Positions 36,457-45,273 of a DNA stretch of 64,000 nucleotides are shown piece after piece; within the stretch, counting starts at the first letter, position 1, and each line of letters starts with the position of its first letter. Under the pieces are notes generated by a model. It saw only the letters and a program-made list of their open reading frames with translations, had not been told where the DNA came from and ran no database searches. This DNA is from Acuticoccus mangrovi (GTDB taxonomy: Bacteria; Pseudomonadota; Alphaproteobacteria; Rhizobiales; Amorphaceae). Location: NCBI RefSeq assembly GCF_016411865.1, contig NZ_JAEKJA010000009.1, positions 114,878 through 178,877 of the forward strand, given 5' to 3'. Position numbers and translations under genes: made by a program.

Positions 36457-37422
36457 ATGAAGCTCTTGTCCCTTCCCACCGACACGAAGATTCCCTTCAT
36501 GCGCTGGCGCAAGCCGGTGATGCTGGGGGCGCTGGTGGCCGTGATCGCCTCCATCGTGCTGTTCTTCACCGTCGGCATGAACTTCGGCATCGACTTCCGC
36601 GGCGGCACCGTCGTGGAGATGCGCTTCGAGAAGCCGGTCGACATCGCCGAGCTGCGCTCCGAGATCGGCGATCTCAACTTCGGCGACGTGCAGATCGTGG
36701 AGTTCGGCCAGCCGACCGACGTGATGGTGCGCGTGGCCGAGCAGCCGGGCGGCGACGAGGCGCAGCAGCGCGTCGTGATCATGCTGCGCGAGCTCTACGA
36801 CGAGGAGGCGGAGTTCCGCCGCGTCGAGGTGGTCGGGCCGCGCGTGTCGGGCGAGCTCGCCGAGGCGGGCATCATCGCCGTGGTGGTCGCCCTCCTCGCG
36901 ATCATGGCCTACATCTGGCTGCGCTTCGAATGGCACTTCGCCGTGGGCGCCGTCGTCACCACCGCCAACGACGTGTTGTTGACGCTCGGCCTCTTCTCCG
37001 TGACCCAGCTCGACTTCAACCTCACCTCCATCGCGGCGGTGCTGACGATCGTCGGCTATTCGCTCAACGACACGGTGGTGGTGTACGACCGGTTGCGCGA
37101 GAATCTGCGCCGCTACAAGCGCATGCCACTGCCGGAGCTGATCGACCTGTCGATCAACCAGATGCTGTCGCGCACCCTGATGACGTCGGGCACCACGGTG
37201 CTCGCCCTCATCGCGCTGGCCGCGTTCGGCGGCGAGGTGATCCGCTCCTTCACCATCGCCATGATCTGGGGCGTGGTCGTCGGCACCTTCTCCTCGATCT
37301 TCATCGCCGCGCCGATGCTGATCACGCTCAACATGCGGCCCGGGCGCACGTCCGGCACCGCCGGCAAGGGTTCGGACGCCGACGGCGACGAGGCGGACGA
37401 GCCGCAGCCGGCCAACGCCTGA
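36457..37422 (+). CDS. secF: Protein translocase subunit SecF
   Basis: Partner of SecD. The 321-residue protein has helix 1, the periplasmic motif FGIDFRGGTVVEMRF, and five C-terminal helices including IAAVLTIVGYSLNDTVVVYDRLRENLRR with the conserved D-T-V-V-V-Y-D-R-x-R-E-N motif. The acidic/alanine tail is variable. The stop overlaps the next start by one base (TGATG). Confidence 0.96.
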   Translation: MKLLSLPTDTKIPFMRWRKPVMLGALVAVIASIVLFFTVGMNFGIDFRGGTVVEMRFEKPVDIAELRSEIGDLNFGDVQIVEFGQPTDVMVRVAEQPGGDEAQQRVVIMLRELYDEEAEFRRVEVVGPRVSGELAEAGIIAVVVALLAIMAYIWLRFEWHFAVGAVVTTANDVLLTLGLFSVTQLDFNLTSIAAVLTIVGYSLNDTVVVYDRLRENLRRYKRMPLPELIDLSINQMLSRTLMTSGTTVLALIALAAFGGEVIRSFTIAMIWGVVVGTFSSIFIAAPMLITLNMRPGRTSGTAGKGSDADGDEADEPQPANA

Positions 37423-37811
37423 TGGCCGGCGGCCTCGTCATCCGCGACGCCCACTATCCAGGCCGGGCGCCGATCGATGCCTATGGCAACGGCGGCTTCC
37501 GCTTCGCCGAGATGAGCCATGTGGGCTCGATCCTGTGCGTGCCGTCGGGAATCTACGGCTGGGCTCCGGCCTATGCGGGCGAGGTCGACGCCGAGGCGCT
37601 CGCGCGGGTGATCGCCGAGCGTGAGGAGATCGATGTGCTGCTCCTCGGCGTGGGGGCGATGCCCGCTCCGCCGCGGCCCGACGCCGTCGCCGCGCTGCGC
37701 GGCGCGGGTGTGCGCTTCGACACCATGACCACCGGCGCCGCGCTGCGCACCTTCAACGTGATGATCGCAGAGGAGAGGCGGGTCGCGGCGGGCCTCATCG
37801 CCGTCGACTGA
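37422..37811 (+). CDS. Mth938-domain protein (NDUFAF3-like)
   Basis: A 129-residue protein of the Mth938/DUF498 family. The conserved core is IDAYGNGGFRFAEMSHVGSILCVPSGIYGW, then IDVLLLGVGAM and V-R-F-D-T-M-T-T-G-A-A-L-R-T-F-N-V. The human homologue NDUFAF3 is an assembly factor of respiratory complex I; the bacterial role is inferred to be similar but not shown. It is coupled by single-base overlaps to secF before it and to the squalene-synthase-like gene after it. Confidence 0.85.
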   Translation: MAGGLVIRDAHYPGRAPIDAYGNGGFRFAEMSHVGSILCVPSGIYGWAPAYAGEVDAEALARVIAEREEIDVLLLGVGAMPAPPRPDAVAALRGAGVRFDTMTTGAALRTFNVMIAEERRVAAGLIAVD

Positions 37812-38665
37812 TGAGCCTCGACGAGACCGTCCGCCAAGGCGATCGGACGGCCTACCTCGCTGCGCTCTTCGCCCCGCCCGAAGCGCGCGGGGCGCTGATC
37901 GCGCTCGCCGCCTATCGGCTGGAGCTCGCCCGCGTCGTCGCCATGGGGGTGGAGCCGATGGCGGCGGAGATCCGGCTCCAGTGGTGGCGCGACGCGATCC
38001 GCAACGAGGGCTTCGGCGAGGGTGCCTCGGTGCCGCTGGTCACGGCGTTGCGCGAGGCGGCGGCGCGTTATCGCTGGCCCATCGACACGCTGTGCGGGGT
38101 CAGCGAGGGCTATATCCACGACCTCTACGCCGACCCCTTTGCCGACCGCGACGCGTTCGACGGCTATGCCGGCGAGACGCGTGGGGCGCTCGTCCAGCTC
38201 GCCGCGATGGCGCTCGGGGTGGAGGCGCTCGGCGAGGCGGAGGGCCTTGCCGCGGCGCGTACCGCGGCGGTGGCGGCGGGCTATGCCGGGGTGGCCCTCG
38301 TCGCCGCCGAGGCCGCGCTCGCAGTGGTGCCGGAACTCACCCGCGGCCGCTCGATGATCCCGGCCGACGCCTTCGAGGACGCGGCCGGCGCTCCCTTGTC
38401 GGCGGTGCTGCCCGAGGGGGGCGCGACGCTCCCGGACGCGGCGAAGACGGCGGCGGTGCGCGCACTGATCGATCACGGTTTCGCGGCCGAGCAGGAGATG
38501 CGGCGCCATCTCGGCGGTGTCGCCGCCGAAGTGCGGGCGGCATTCCTGCCGGCCCTCACCGCGCGGCTATCGCTGGAGCGGGCCGCCCGCCGGCCGCTGG
38601 CGCCGCGCCCGCCGGGGGCGCTGGCGCTCCAGCTCGCTCTCTGGCGCGCCGCGCGCCGCCTCTGA
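37811..38665 (+). CDS. Squalene/phytoene-synthase-like protein (NDUFAF6-like)
   Basis: A 284-residue helical protein of the trans-isoprenyl diphosphate synthase fold. It has RLELARVVAMGVEPMAAEIRLQWWRDAI, the typical head of the bacterial NDUFAF6 group, and GYAGETRGALVQLAA. The Asp-rich D-x-x-x-D motifs for farnesyl diphosphate in true squalene or phytoene synthases are not evident (YADPFADRDAF is the nearest), so a terpene-making activity is doubtful. Human NDUFAF6 is a complex I assembly factor. No carotenoid or hopanoid genes are nearby. Start ATG overlaps the previous stop. Confidence 0.8.
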   Translation: MSLDETVRQGDRTAYLAALFAPPEARGALIALAAYRLELARVVAMGVEPMAAEIRLQWWRDAIRNEGFGEGASVPLVTALREAAARYRWPIDTLCGVSEGYIHDLYADPFADRDAFDGYAGETRGALVQLAAMALGVEALGEAEGLAAARTAAVAAGYAGVALVAAEAALAVVPELTRGRSMIPADAFEDAAGAPLSAVLPEGGATLPDAAKTAAVRALIDHGFAAEQEMRRHLGGVAAEVRAAFLPALTARLSLERAARRPLAPRPPGALALQLALWRAARRL

Positions 38666-38690
38666 GCGCCGACAACGCCGACTGGCCGCG

Positions 38691-40514
38691 TCAGTAGCGC
38701 TGGCGGACGTAGCGGCCCGGTGCGGCCTCGATGGCGTTGAACACGGCGCCGCCGGGCTTGCGGCCCGGCACGCGCTCGCCGCTGCGATGGGCACCCAGCC
38801 ACTCGTGCCAGATCGGCCACCACGAGCCGGGGGTCTCCTTGGCCGTCTCCATCCAGTGCTTCAGCGTGCCGGAGGCGTCGCCGCCGGTCCACACCTGGTA
38901 CTTCTTGCGCGCCGGCGGGTTGACGATGCCGGCGATGTGCCCGGAGCCGGTCAGCACGAACTCCGCCTCGCCGCCGAGCAGCCCGTTGCCCTCGAACACG
39001 GAGAGGGCGGGGGCGATGTGGTCCTCCCGCGTCGCCACGTTGAACACCGGGATGGTGATGTCCTTCGGCGAGACGGCCACGCCGTCGAAGATCAGCTCGC
39101 CCTTGGCGAAGTTGTTCTCCAGGTAGAAATTGCGCAGATAGTAGGCGTGGTTCGCCGCCGGCATCCGCGTGGAGTCGGAGTTCCAGTAGAGGAGGTCGAA
39201 GGGGAAGGGATCCTTGCCCTTGATGTAGTTGTTGACGACGTAGGGCCAGATGAGGTCGTTGGCGCGCAGCATGTTGAACGCCGAGGCCATCGCCGCGCCG
39301 TCGAGATACCCCTTGGCGCGCATCTTGCGCTCCAGCGCCTCGAGCTGCTCCTTGTCGACGAAGAGCTTCAGGTCGCCGGCGTGGCGGAAGTCGATCTGGG
39401 CGGTGAGGAAGGTGACCGAGTTCACCCGTGCGTCGCCCATGCGGCGCATGTAGGCGAGCGAGACCGCGAGCAGCGTCCCGCCGACGCAATAGCCCACCGT
39501 GTCGAGCGTGTCGGCGTCGGCCGCCTTGAGGGCGGTGTCGATGCCGAAGAAGATGCCCTCGCGCATGTACTCGGTGAAGTCCTTGTCGGCATGCGTCTCG
39601 TCGGGGTTCACCCACGAGATCATGAACACGGTGTGGCCCTGCTCGGTGAGCCACCGCACCATCGACTTCTCCGGGTTGAGGTCGAGGATGTAGAACTTGT
39701 TGATCCACGGCGGGACGATGAGGATCGGCTCCTTGGCCACCGTCTCCGTCGCCGCGTCGTACTGGATGATCTGGCAGAGTTCGTTCTCGGCGATCACCTT
39801 GCCGGGCGTGAGCGCCATGTTCTCGCCGACGCGAAACTGGTTCGGGTCGGTTTGTCGCAGCCGCAATTCTCCCTGCCCGCGGGCGACGTCCTCGGCGAAC
39901 ATCTTCATGCCCTTGGCGAGGTTCTCGCCCGAGCGCGATGCGGTCTCGCGCAAGAGCTCGGGGTTGGTGAACACGAAGTTGGAGGGGGAGAGGGCGGCCG
40001 AGAGCTGGCGCACGTAGAAGGCGGCCTTCTGACGCGTGTGCTCGTCGAGGTCGTCGGTCTCCTGCACCAGCCCTTCGGCCCAGCGCGTGGTGATGAGATA
40101 GGCCTGCTTCAGAAAGTCGAAGAACTGGACGGTGGACCAGTCGGTGTCCCTGAAGCGCTTGTCGCCGGGCTCCGGTTCGGCCACGGGGGAGGCCTCCTCA
40201 CCCGCGAGACGCCGCATGGCGAACGAGTAGAGGCTCATCCAGTCGTTGGCGAGGCGGGCCTGCGCCTCGAACGTGCGCTTGGGGTCGGCGAGCCAGTAGT
40301 GGCCGACGCGCGAGAGGGTGCGCATCCACTCGGTGATCTCGTCCGAATAATCCGCCTTGATCTCGCCCTGTTGCACCGGCTTGGCGTAGGCCTGCAGCGC
40401 CTCGTTGGCGTGCTCCACCATCTTGGCGAGGTTCTTGGCGAACGCCTCCGGGTTGTCGATGATATAGTTCAGAACAGGGTCGCGTGGTGTGTCGACGCTG
40501 CCACGTTCGTCCAT
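38691..40514 (-). CDS. phaC: Class I poly(3-hydroxyalkanoate) synthase
   Basis: Polymerises hydroxyacyl-CoA into PHA storage granules. The 607-residue protein has the PhaC N-terminal domain and an alpha/beta-hydrolase domain with the lipase-like box GYCVGGT (nucleophile Cys343), the catalytic aspartate in REDHIAP and the histidine in GSGHIAG. PPWINKFYILDL is characteristic of class I enzymes. Start ATG at 40514 has GGAGG nine bases upstream. It stands alone; phaA, phaB, phaR and phasin genes are not in this window. Confidence 0.96.
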   Translation of the reverse strand: MDERGSVDTPRDPVLNYIIDNPEAFAKNLAKMVEHANEALQAYAKPVQQGEIKADYSDEITEWMRTLSRVGHYWLADPKRTFEAQARLANDWMSLYSFAMRRLAGEEASPVAEPEPGDKRFRDTDWSTVQFFDFLKQAYLITTRWAEGLVQETDDLDEHTRQKAAFYVRQLSAALSPSNFVFTNPELLRETASRSGENLAKGMKMFAEDVARGQGELRLRQTDPNQFRVGENMALTPGKVIAENELCQIIQYDAATETVAKEPILIVPPWINKFYILDLNPEKSMVRWLTEQGHTVFMISWVNPDETHADKDFTEYMREGIFFGIDTALKAADADTLDTVGYCVGGTLLAVSLAYMRRMGDARVNSVTFLTAQIDFRHAGDLKLFVDKEQLEALERKMRAKGYLDGAAMASAFNMLRANDLIWPYVVNNYIKGKDPFPFDLLYWNSDSTRMPAANHAYYLRNFYLENNFAKGELIFDGVAVSPKDITIPVFNVATREDHIAPALSVFEGNGLLGGEAEFVLTGSGHIAGIVNPPARKKYQVWTGGDASGTLKHWMETAKETPGSWWPIWHEWLGAHRSGERVPGRKPGGAVFNAIEAAPGRYVRQRY

Positions 40515-40688
40515 GTTCCTGGTCCTCCTAGGGTCCCGATGTGTGGCCAGCAGTTTCCTTCGTGGCGCACTCGTGGGACGTGAGGGATCGGTGGCCGAAT
40601 GTCCAGTGGTTAAGTCATTGGTTGCGATTGTCGTGCGTTTCTAGAGCGCCGATCCCGCCACGCCGCGAACATTGAGGGAGACGTTAGT

Positions 40689-41237
40689 TTGTTGCGCTCA
40701 TCACTTGCAACGTCGGTCATCGCGACCCTGGCGCTCGTGGCCTGCAGCGCCGATCCCGGCGCGCCCCTCATTCCGACGCCGGAGCGCATGGCCTCGGTCT
40801 CTCCCTCGCAGGTCGCCCCGGTGCGGGCGGACGGCTTCCCCAACATCCTCGCCGACCCGGCGACGGCGCCCGGCCTGGTGCGCCCCGCTGCGCGCAACGA
40901 GGCGGATCAGGCGGATCTCGAGGCGCGCGGCCGCCAGTTGGCCGCCGCCACCCGGGGTCTCGCCGGGCCGAGCAACGCGGCGGCCCTCGCCGCGCGCGGC
41001 CGCCAGCACGTCGCCGACGCCAAGCGCGAGATCGAGGCGGGGGCGCGGCCCCAGGAGGAGGCGCCGCCGCCGTCCGAGGTCGAGATCCCGACGGGCTCGG
41101 AAAAGCCCGAATCCCTTGCCGAGGAAGCCGACCTCGACACCACCGACCCGGTGCGCAAGGTGGCTCCGGACTTCATGGAGCCGCCCGACATCGGGCCTTC
41201 TTTCGACGACGGCCTGCTTGAACAGCAGGACGACTAA
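40689..41237 (+). CDS. Small lipoprotein of unknown function
   Basis: A 182-residue protein with a lipoprotein signal (hydrophobic LATSVIATLALVAC, lipidated Cys about residue 19). The mature part is short helical and acidic, rich in alanine, proline and glutamate, with no domain I recognise. The TTG at 40689 is taken as start because GAGGGAG ends eight bases before it; no ATG exists before the lipobox. It diverges from phaC across a 174-bp gap and is followed after 34 bp by an aminotransferase gene. Small lipoproteins of this type are common just upstream of alaC-like genes in rhizobia. Confidence 0.65.
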   Translation: MLRSSLATSVIATLALVACSADPGAPLIPTPERMASVSPSQVAPVRADGFPNILADPATAPGLVRPAARNEADQADLEARGRQLAAATRGLAGPSNAAALAARGRQHVADAKREIEAGARPQEEAPPPSEVEIPTGSEKPESLAEEADLDTTDPVRKVAPDFMEPPDIGPSFDDGLLEQQDD

Positions 41238-41271
41238 CCGTATTGGCAAGTCCCGTTCGGAGTGTTGCCCG

Positions 41272-42486
41272 ATGCAGAATTTCCATAAGATCCGCCGCCT
41301 GCCACCCTACGTCTTCGAAGAGGTGAACCGGCTCAAGGCCGCAGCGCGTGCCGAGGGGGCCGACATCATCGACCTCGGCATGGGCAATCCCGACCTGCCG
41401 ACGCCGCAGGTCATCGTCGACAAGCTGGTCGAGACCGTGGCGAAGCCGCGGACCCACCGCTACTCGGCGTCGAAGGGGATTCCGGGTCTGCGCCGCGCCC
41501 AGGCCGCCTACTACGACCGTCGCTTCGGGGTGAAGCTGAACCCCGACACCGAGGTGGTGGCGACGCTCGGCTCCAAGGAAGGCTTTGCCAACATGGCCCA
41601 GGCGATCACCGCGCCGGGCGACGTGGTGCTGACGCCGAACCCCTCGTACCCGATCCACGCCTTCGGCTTCCTGATGGCGGGCGGCTCGATCCGCTCGCTG
41701 CCGGCCGAGCCCGGGCCGGACTTCTTCCGCGCGCTGGAGCGGGCGGTGGTCCACTCGGTGCCGCAGCCGATCGCGATGGTGCTGTGCTATCCGTCGAACC
41801 CCGGCGCCTACATCGCCGACCTCGACTTCTACCGCGACGTGATCGCCTTCGCGAAGAAGCACGAGATCTTCGTGCTCTCCGACCTCGCCTATTCGGAGAT
41901 CTACTTCGACTGCGCGCCGCCGCCCTCGATCCTGCAGGTGGAGGGGGCGAAGGACGTCGCCGTGGAGTTCACCTCCATGTCGAAGACGTTCTCGATGCCG
42001 GGCTGGCGGATGGGCTTCGCCGTCGGCAACGAGCGCCTGATCGCCGCCCTCGCGCGGGTGAAGTCCTATCTCGACTATGGCGCCTTCACGCCGATCCAGG
42101 TGGCGGCGGCCGCCGCCCTCAACGGTGGTGACGAGCCGATCGTGGAGATCCGCGAGACCTACCGCAAGCGGCGCGACGCGCTGGTCGACGCCTTCTCGCG
42201 GGCGGGCTGGGACATTCCCTCGCCGGCGGCCTCGATGTTCGCCTGGGCGCCGATCCCGCCGGCGATGGCGCATCTCGGCAGCCTCGAATTCTCCAAACGC
42301 CTTCTGGAGGAGGCGCACGTCGCCGTGGCGCCGGGCATCGGCTTCGGCGAGCACGGCGACGGCCACGTGCGCATCGCCCTGGTGGAGAACGAGCAGCGCA
42401 TCCGTCAGGCCGCCCGCGGTCTGAAGCGCTTCCTCGACAACCACGCCGCCTCCAATGTCGTCCCTCTCAACGCGGCGGTCCGCTGA
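41272..42486 (+). CDS. Class I/II PLP aminotransferase (AlaC/LL-diaminopimelate aminotransferase-like)
   Basis: A 404-residue fold-type I PLP enzyme: IIDLGMGNPDLPTPQVIVDKL, HRYSASKGIPGLRRA, the PLP lysine in TSMSKTFSMPGWRMGF and VRIALVENEQRIRQA near the C-terminus. Homologues are annotated as LL-diaminopimelate or glutamate-pyruvate aminotransferases; the position next to hom is conserved in rhizobia and suggests an amino-acid biosynthesis role, perhaps alanine or methionine-related. The exact substrate is uncertain. The ATG at 41272 matches the family N-terminus (NFHKIRRLPPYVFEEV). Confidence 0.9.
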   Translation: MQNFHKIRRLPPYVFEEVNRLKAAARAEGADIIDLGMGNPDLPTPQVIVDKLVETVAKPRTHRYSASKGIPGLRRAQAAYYDRRFGVKLNPDTEVVATLGSKEGFANMAQAITAPGDVVLTPNPSYPIHAFGFLMAGGSIRSLPAEPGPDFFRALERAVVHSVPQPIAMVLCYPSNPGAYIADLDFYRDVIAFAKKHEIFVLSDLAYSEIYFDCAPPPSILQVEGAKDVAVEFTSMSKTFSMPGWRMGFAVGNERLIAALARVKSYLDYGAFTPIQVAAAAALNGGDEPIVEIRETYRKRRDALVDAFSRAGWDIPSPAASMFAWAPIPPAMAHLGSLEFSKRLLEEAHVAVAPGIGFGEHGDGHVRIALVENEQRIRQAARGLKRFLDNHAASNVVPLNAAVR

Positions 42487-42490
42487 TTCA

Positions 42491-43792
42491 GTGACTTCTC
42501 TCAAGATTGGCATCGCAGGTCTCGGCACGGTCGGTGCCGCGACCATCAAGCTGCTCCACGCCGAGCCGACCCATGGCGGCTCGGGACGCAACATCGAGGT
42601 GGCGGCGGTCTCGGCCCGCTCGCGCGACCGCGATCGCGGCGTCGACCTCTCCGGCGCCACCTGGTTCGACGATCCGGTGGCGCTGGCGACGAGCGACATC
42701 GACGTCTTCGTGGAGCTGATGGGCGGGGCCGAAGGGTCGGCGCTCAAGTCGGTGGAGGCGGCGCTTGCCGCCGGCAAGGCCGTGGTGACGGCCAACAAGG
42801 CGCTCCTCGCCGCCCACGGCATGCACCTCGTGACGCTTGCCGAGGCCTCCGGCGCTCCGCTCCTCTATGAGGCGGCGGTGGCCGGCGGCATCCCGGTGAT
42901 CCGCACCGTGCGGGACGGTCTCGCCGGCGTGCCGATCAAGAGCGTGCTCGGCATCCTCAACGGCACCTGCAACTACATCCTGACGCGGATGGAGAACGAG
43001 GGGCTGACCTTCGACGAGTGCCTCGCCGAGGCCCAGCGGCTCGGCTACGCCGAGGCCGACCCGACCTTCGACGTCGACGGCTTCGACACCGCCCACAAGC
43101 TCGCCATCCTCTCCTCGATCGCCTTCACCACCGAGCTGCGCGCCGACGGCGTGTCGGTGGAGGGCATCCGCGGCATCGAGCCGGCCGATCTGATGGCGGC
43201 GAGGGAGCTCGGCTTCCGCATCAAGCTCCTCGGCATCGCCACGATGACGGAGGACGGCGTGGACCAGCGGGTGCATCCGACGATGGTGCCGCTCGGCTCG
43301 GCCCTCGCCGAGACGTCCGGCGTCACCAACGCGGTGTCCATCCGCGGTCCGGCCTTCGGCGAGCTCGTCCTGTCCGGTCCCGGTGCCGGCGGCGACGCGA
43401 CGGCGAGCGCCGTGGTGTCCGACCTCACCGACCTCGCCCGCGGTCTCGCGCCGACGCCGCTCGGCCGCCCCACCTCGGCGCTGATGCCGTTCAAGAAGCC
43501 CGAAGCGGGCGGCCACCGTGGTGCCTTCTACGTGCGCCTGCCGATCGCCGACCGCGCCGGCGCCTTCGCCGCGCTCGCCCAGCGGATGGCCTCCGAAGGC
43601 ATCTCGCTGGAGCAGATCGTTCAGAAGACGCCGCATCGGCCGGACCATCTGCCGCCGCTCCAGGAGCAGACGGTGGTGCTCGTCACCTACACCACCGACG
43701 AGGCGGCGCTGAAGCGCGCCCTCAAGGCGATCGCCGACGACGGCGTGATCGTCCGCGCCCCTCACGTGATCCGGATCGCCCAGACGCTCTGA
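42491..43792 (+). CDS. hom: Homoserine dehydrogenase
   Basis: Reduces aspartate semialdehyde to homoserine, the branch to threonine and methionine. The 433-residue protein has the Rossmann motif IAGLGTVGAATIKLL, TANKALLAAHG, the signature GILNGTCNYILTRM and the catalytic-lysine region DVDGFDTAHKLAIL, plus a C-terminal ACT domain (FYVRLPIADRAGAFAALAQRM) that allows feedback by threonine. The GTG at 42491 avoids overlap with the aminotransferase; an ATG at 42455 would overlap by 32 bp. Confidence 0.95.
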   Translation: MTSLKIGIAGLGTVGAATIKLLHAEPTHGGSGRNIEVAAVSARSRDRDRGVDLSGATWFDDPVALATSDIDVFVELMGGAEGSALKSVEAALAAGKAVVTANKALLAAHGMHLVTLAEASGAPLLYEAAVAGGIPVIRTVRDGLAGVPIKSVLGILNGTCNYILTRMENEGLTFDECLAEAQRLGYAEADPTFDVDGFDTAHKLAILSSIAFTTELRADGVSVEGIRGIEPADLMAARELGFRIKLLGIATMTEDGVDQRVHPTMVPLGSALAETSGVTNAVSIRGPAFGELVLSGPGAGGDATASAVVSDLTDLARGLAPTPLGRPTSALMPFKKPEAGGHRGAFYVRLPIADRAGAFAALAQRMASEGISLEQIVQKTPHRPDHLPPLQEQTVVLVTYTTDEAALKRALKAIADDGVIVRAPHVIRIAQTL

Positions 43793-44187
43793 TCACCCGC
43801 GGGACGCGCGGCCGCGTCCCGCGTCCCGCGTCGCCGCCGGCCCGCCTGCGCGCCGTGCGCGGGCTCTGCCGCGCGAATCACCGCGCGCGCGGCGAGCCGG
43901 CCGCGGACTGAGGATTCCGCACCGGTCGGGTCCGGATTTTTTCGCTGGTTGAAGCAAATCAGAGCCATGCTCAAGTTGTGTGCGTTGCGCCGACAATAGA
44001 GCACGCCTAAAGAACGGAAATTGAGCAAATATTATCATTTTGTGTCAGCGGATGGTGCCAAAGACGTCAGCATTTCGGCAAGGCAGCCGTACCGTCTTGG
44101 GTGAGCGGATGGCGTGTTATTGCTTGCACGCGAACGGCTTGCGCGTCAGAAAGGAGCCGTCCTGCCAGCCGGAGTGTAAGCCACCCC
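43793..44187. other. Intergenic region between hom and glpX with a GC hairpin and AT-rich stretch
   Basis: About 395 bp without a gene. At 43801-43820 an 8-bp perfect hairpin (GGGACGCG, loop CGGC, CGCGTCCC) follows the hom stop. A second weak hairpin around 43918-43938 is followed by T6, a possible terminator on the plus strand. From about 43935 to 44045 the sequence is AT-rich compared with the rest and probably holds the glpX promoter. GCGGATGG occurs at 44047 and 44104. No riboswitch family was recognised. Confidence 0.45.
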
Positions 44188-45177
44188 ATGACCGAAGATC
44201 GTACTCCCAAGGGCGCTCTCGACCGCGTCCTCACCGTTGAGGTGATGCGCGTGACCGAGCGCGCCGCGGTGTCCGCCGCCCGTTTGCGCGGCCGGGGTGA
44301 CGAGCGTGCCGCCGATCAGGCCGCGGTCGACGCGATGCGACGCGAGCTGAACCGCCTTGCCATCGAAGGCATCGTGGTGATCGGCGAGGGCGAGCGCGAC
44401 GAGGCGCCGATGCTCTACATCGGCGAAGCCGTCGGTGCCGGCGGCCAGCGCGTCGACATCGCCCTCGATCCGCTCGAGGGCACGACCTTGTGCGCCAAGG
44501 ATATGCCGAACTCGCTGGCGACCCTGGCGCTCGCTTCGGGCGGCGCGCTGCTCAACGCGCCCGACGTCTACATGGAGAAGATCGCCGTCGGCCCGGGCTA
44601 CCCCGACGGTATCGTCGACCTCGACATGCCCGCCGACGAGGCCGTGCGCCGTCTCGCCAAGGCGAAGGGCGTCGACGTCCACGAAATCTCCGCCTGCATC
44701 CTCGACCGCCCCCGCCATGCCGATATCATCGCCGCCGTGCGTTCCACCGGTGCCGCGGTGCGCCTCATTGGTGACGGCGACATCGCCGGGGTGATCCACA
44801 CCACCAACCCGATCGAGACGGGCGTCGACATCTACATGGGCACCGGCGGCGCGCCGGAAGGGGTGCTGGCGTCGGCGGCGCTGCGCTGCATCGGCGGCCA
44901 GATGCAGGGCCGGCTGATCCTCAAGACCGACGAGCACAAGGCGCGCGCGGAGCGCATGGGCATCATCGATTTCGACCGCGTCTACTCCCACGAGGAGATG
45001 GCGAAGGGCGACGTCTACTTCTCCGCCACCGGCGTGACCGACGGCAACATGCTGCAAGGCGTGCGCTTCTACCCCGATCACATCACGACCGAGACCATCG
45101 TGATGCGCTCCTCCACCGGCACGGTGCGCACCATCAAGGCGAAGCACACCGACTTCTCGAAGTTCATTCTCGACTGA
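44188..45177 (+). CDS. glpX: Class II fructose-1,6-bisphosphatase GlpX
   Basis: Gluconeogenic phosphatase of the GlpX type. The 329-residue protein shows VIGEGERDEAPMLYIGE (metal-binding acidic cluster), ALDPLEGTTLCAKDMPNS, GTGGAPEGVLASAALRCIGGQMQG and EEMAKGDVYFSATGVTDG. In Hyphomicrobiales this gene usually sits between hom and recJ as it does here. Start ATG at 44188; the in-frame region upstream to 44101 is unlikely to be translated. Confidence 0.96.
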   Translation: MTEDRTPKGALDRVLTVEVMRVTERAAVSAARLRGRGDERAADQAAVDAMRRELNRLAIEGIVVIGEGERDEAPMLYIGEAVGAGGQRVDIALDPLEGTTLCAKDMPNSLATLALASGGALLNAPDVYMEKIAVGPGYPDGIVDLDMPADEAVRRLAKAKGVDVHEISACILDRPRHADIIAAVRSTGAAVRLIGDGDIAGVIHTTNPIETGVDIYMGTGGAPEGVLASAALRCIGGQMQGRLILKTDEHKARAERMGIIDFDRVYSHEEMAKGDVYFSATGVTDGNMLQGVRFYPDHITTETIVMRSSTGTVRTIKAKHTDFSKFILD

Positions 45178-45273
45178 TCATGCCGAGACGGGCGGATGGA
45201 CACTCCTCCCGATCGCGACGCAACGGGGGCGCGGCCGAGCATCGGCCGCGCCCTTTCTGCTAATGTGCCACCC

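Noticed and set aside
37811..38665. Phytoene or squalene synthase
   Set aside because: The fold matches, but the paired Asp-rich motifs are not evident and no carotenoid or hopanoid genes are near; complex I assembly homologue is preferred.
43793..44187. Possible riboswitch upstream of glpX
   Set aside because: The region has hairpins and an AT-rich stretch but matches no riboswitch core I recognise.
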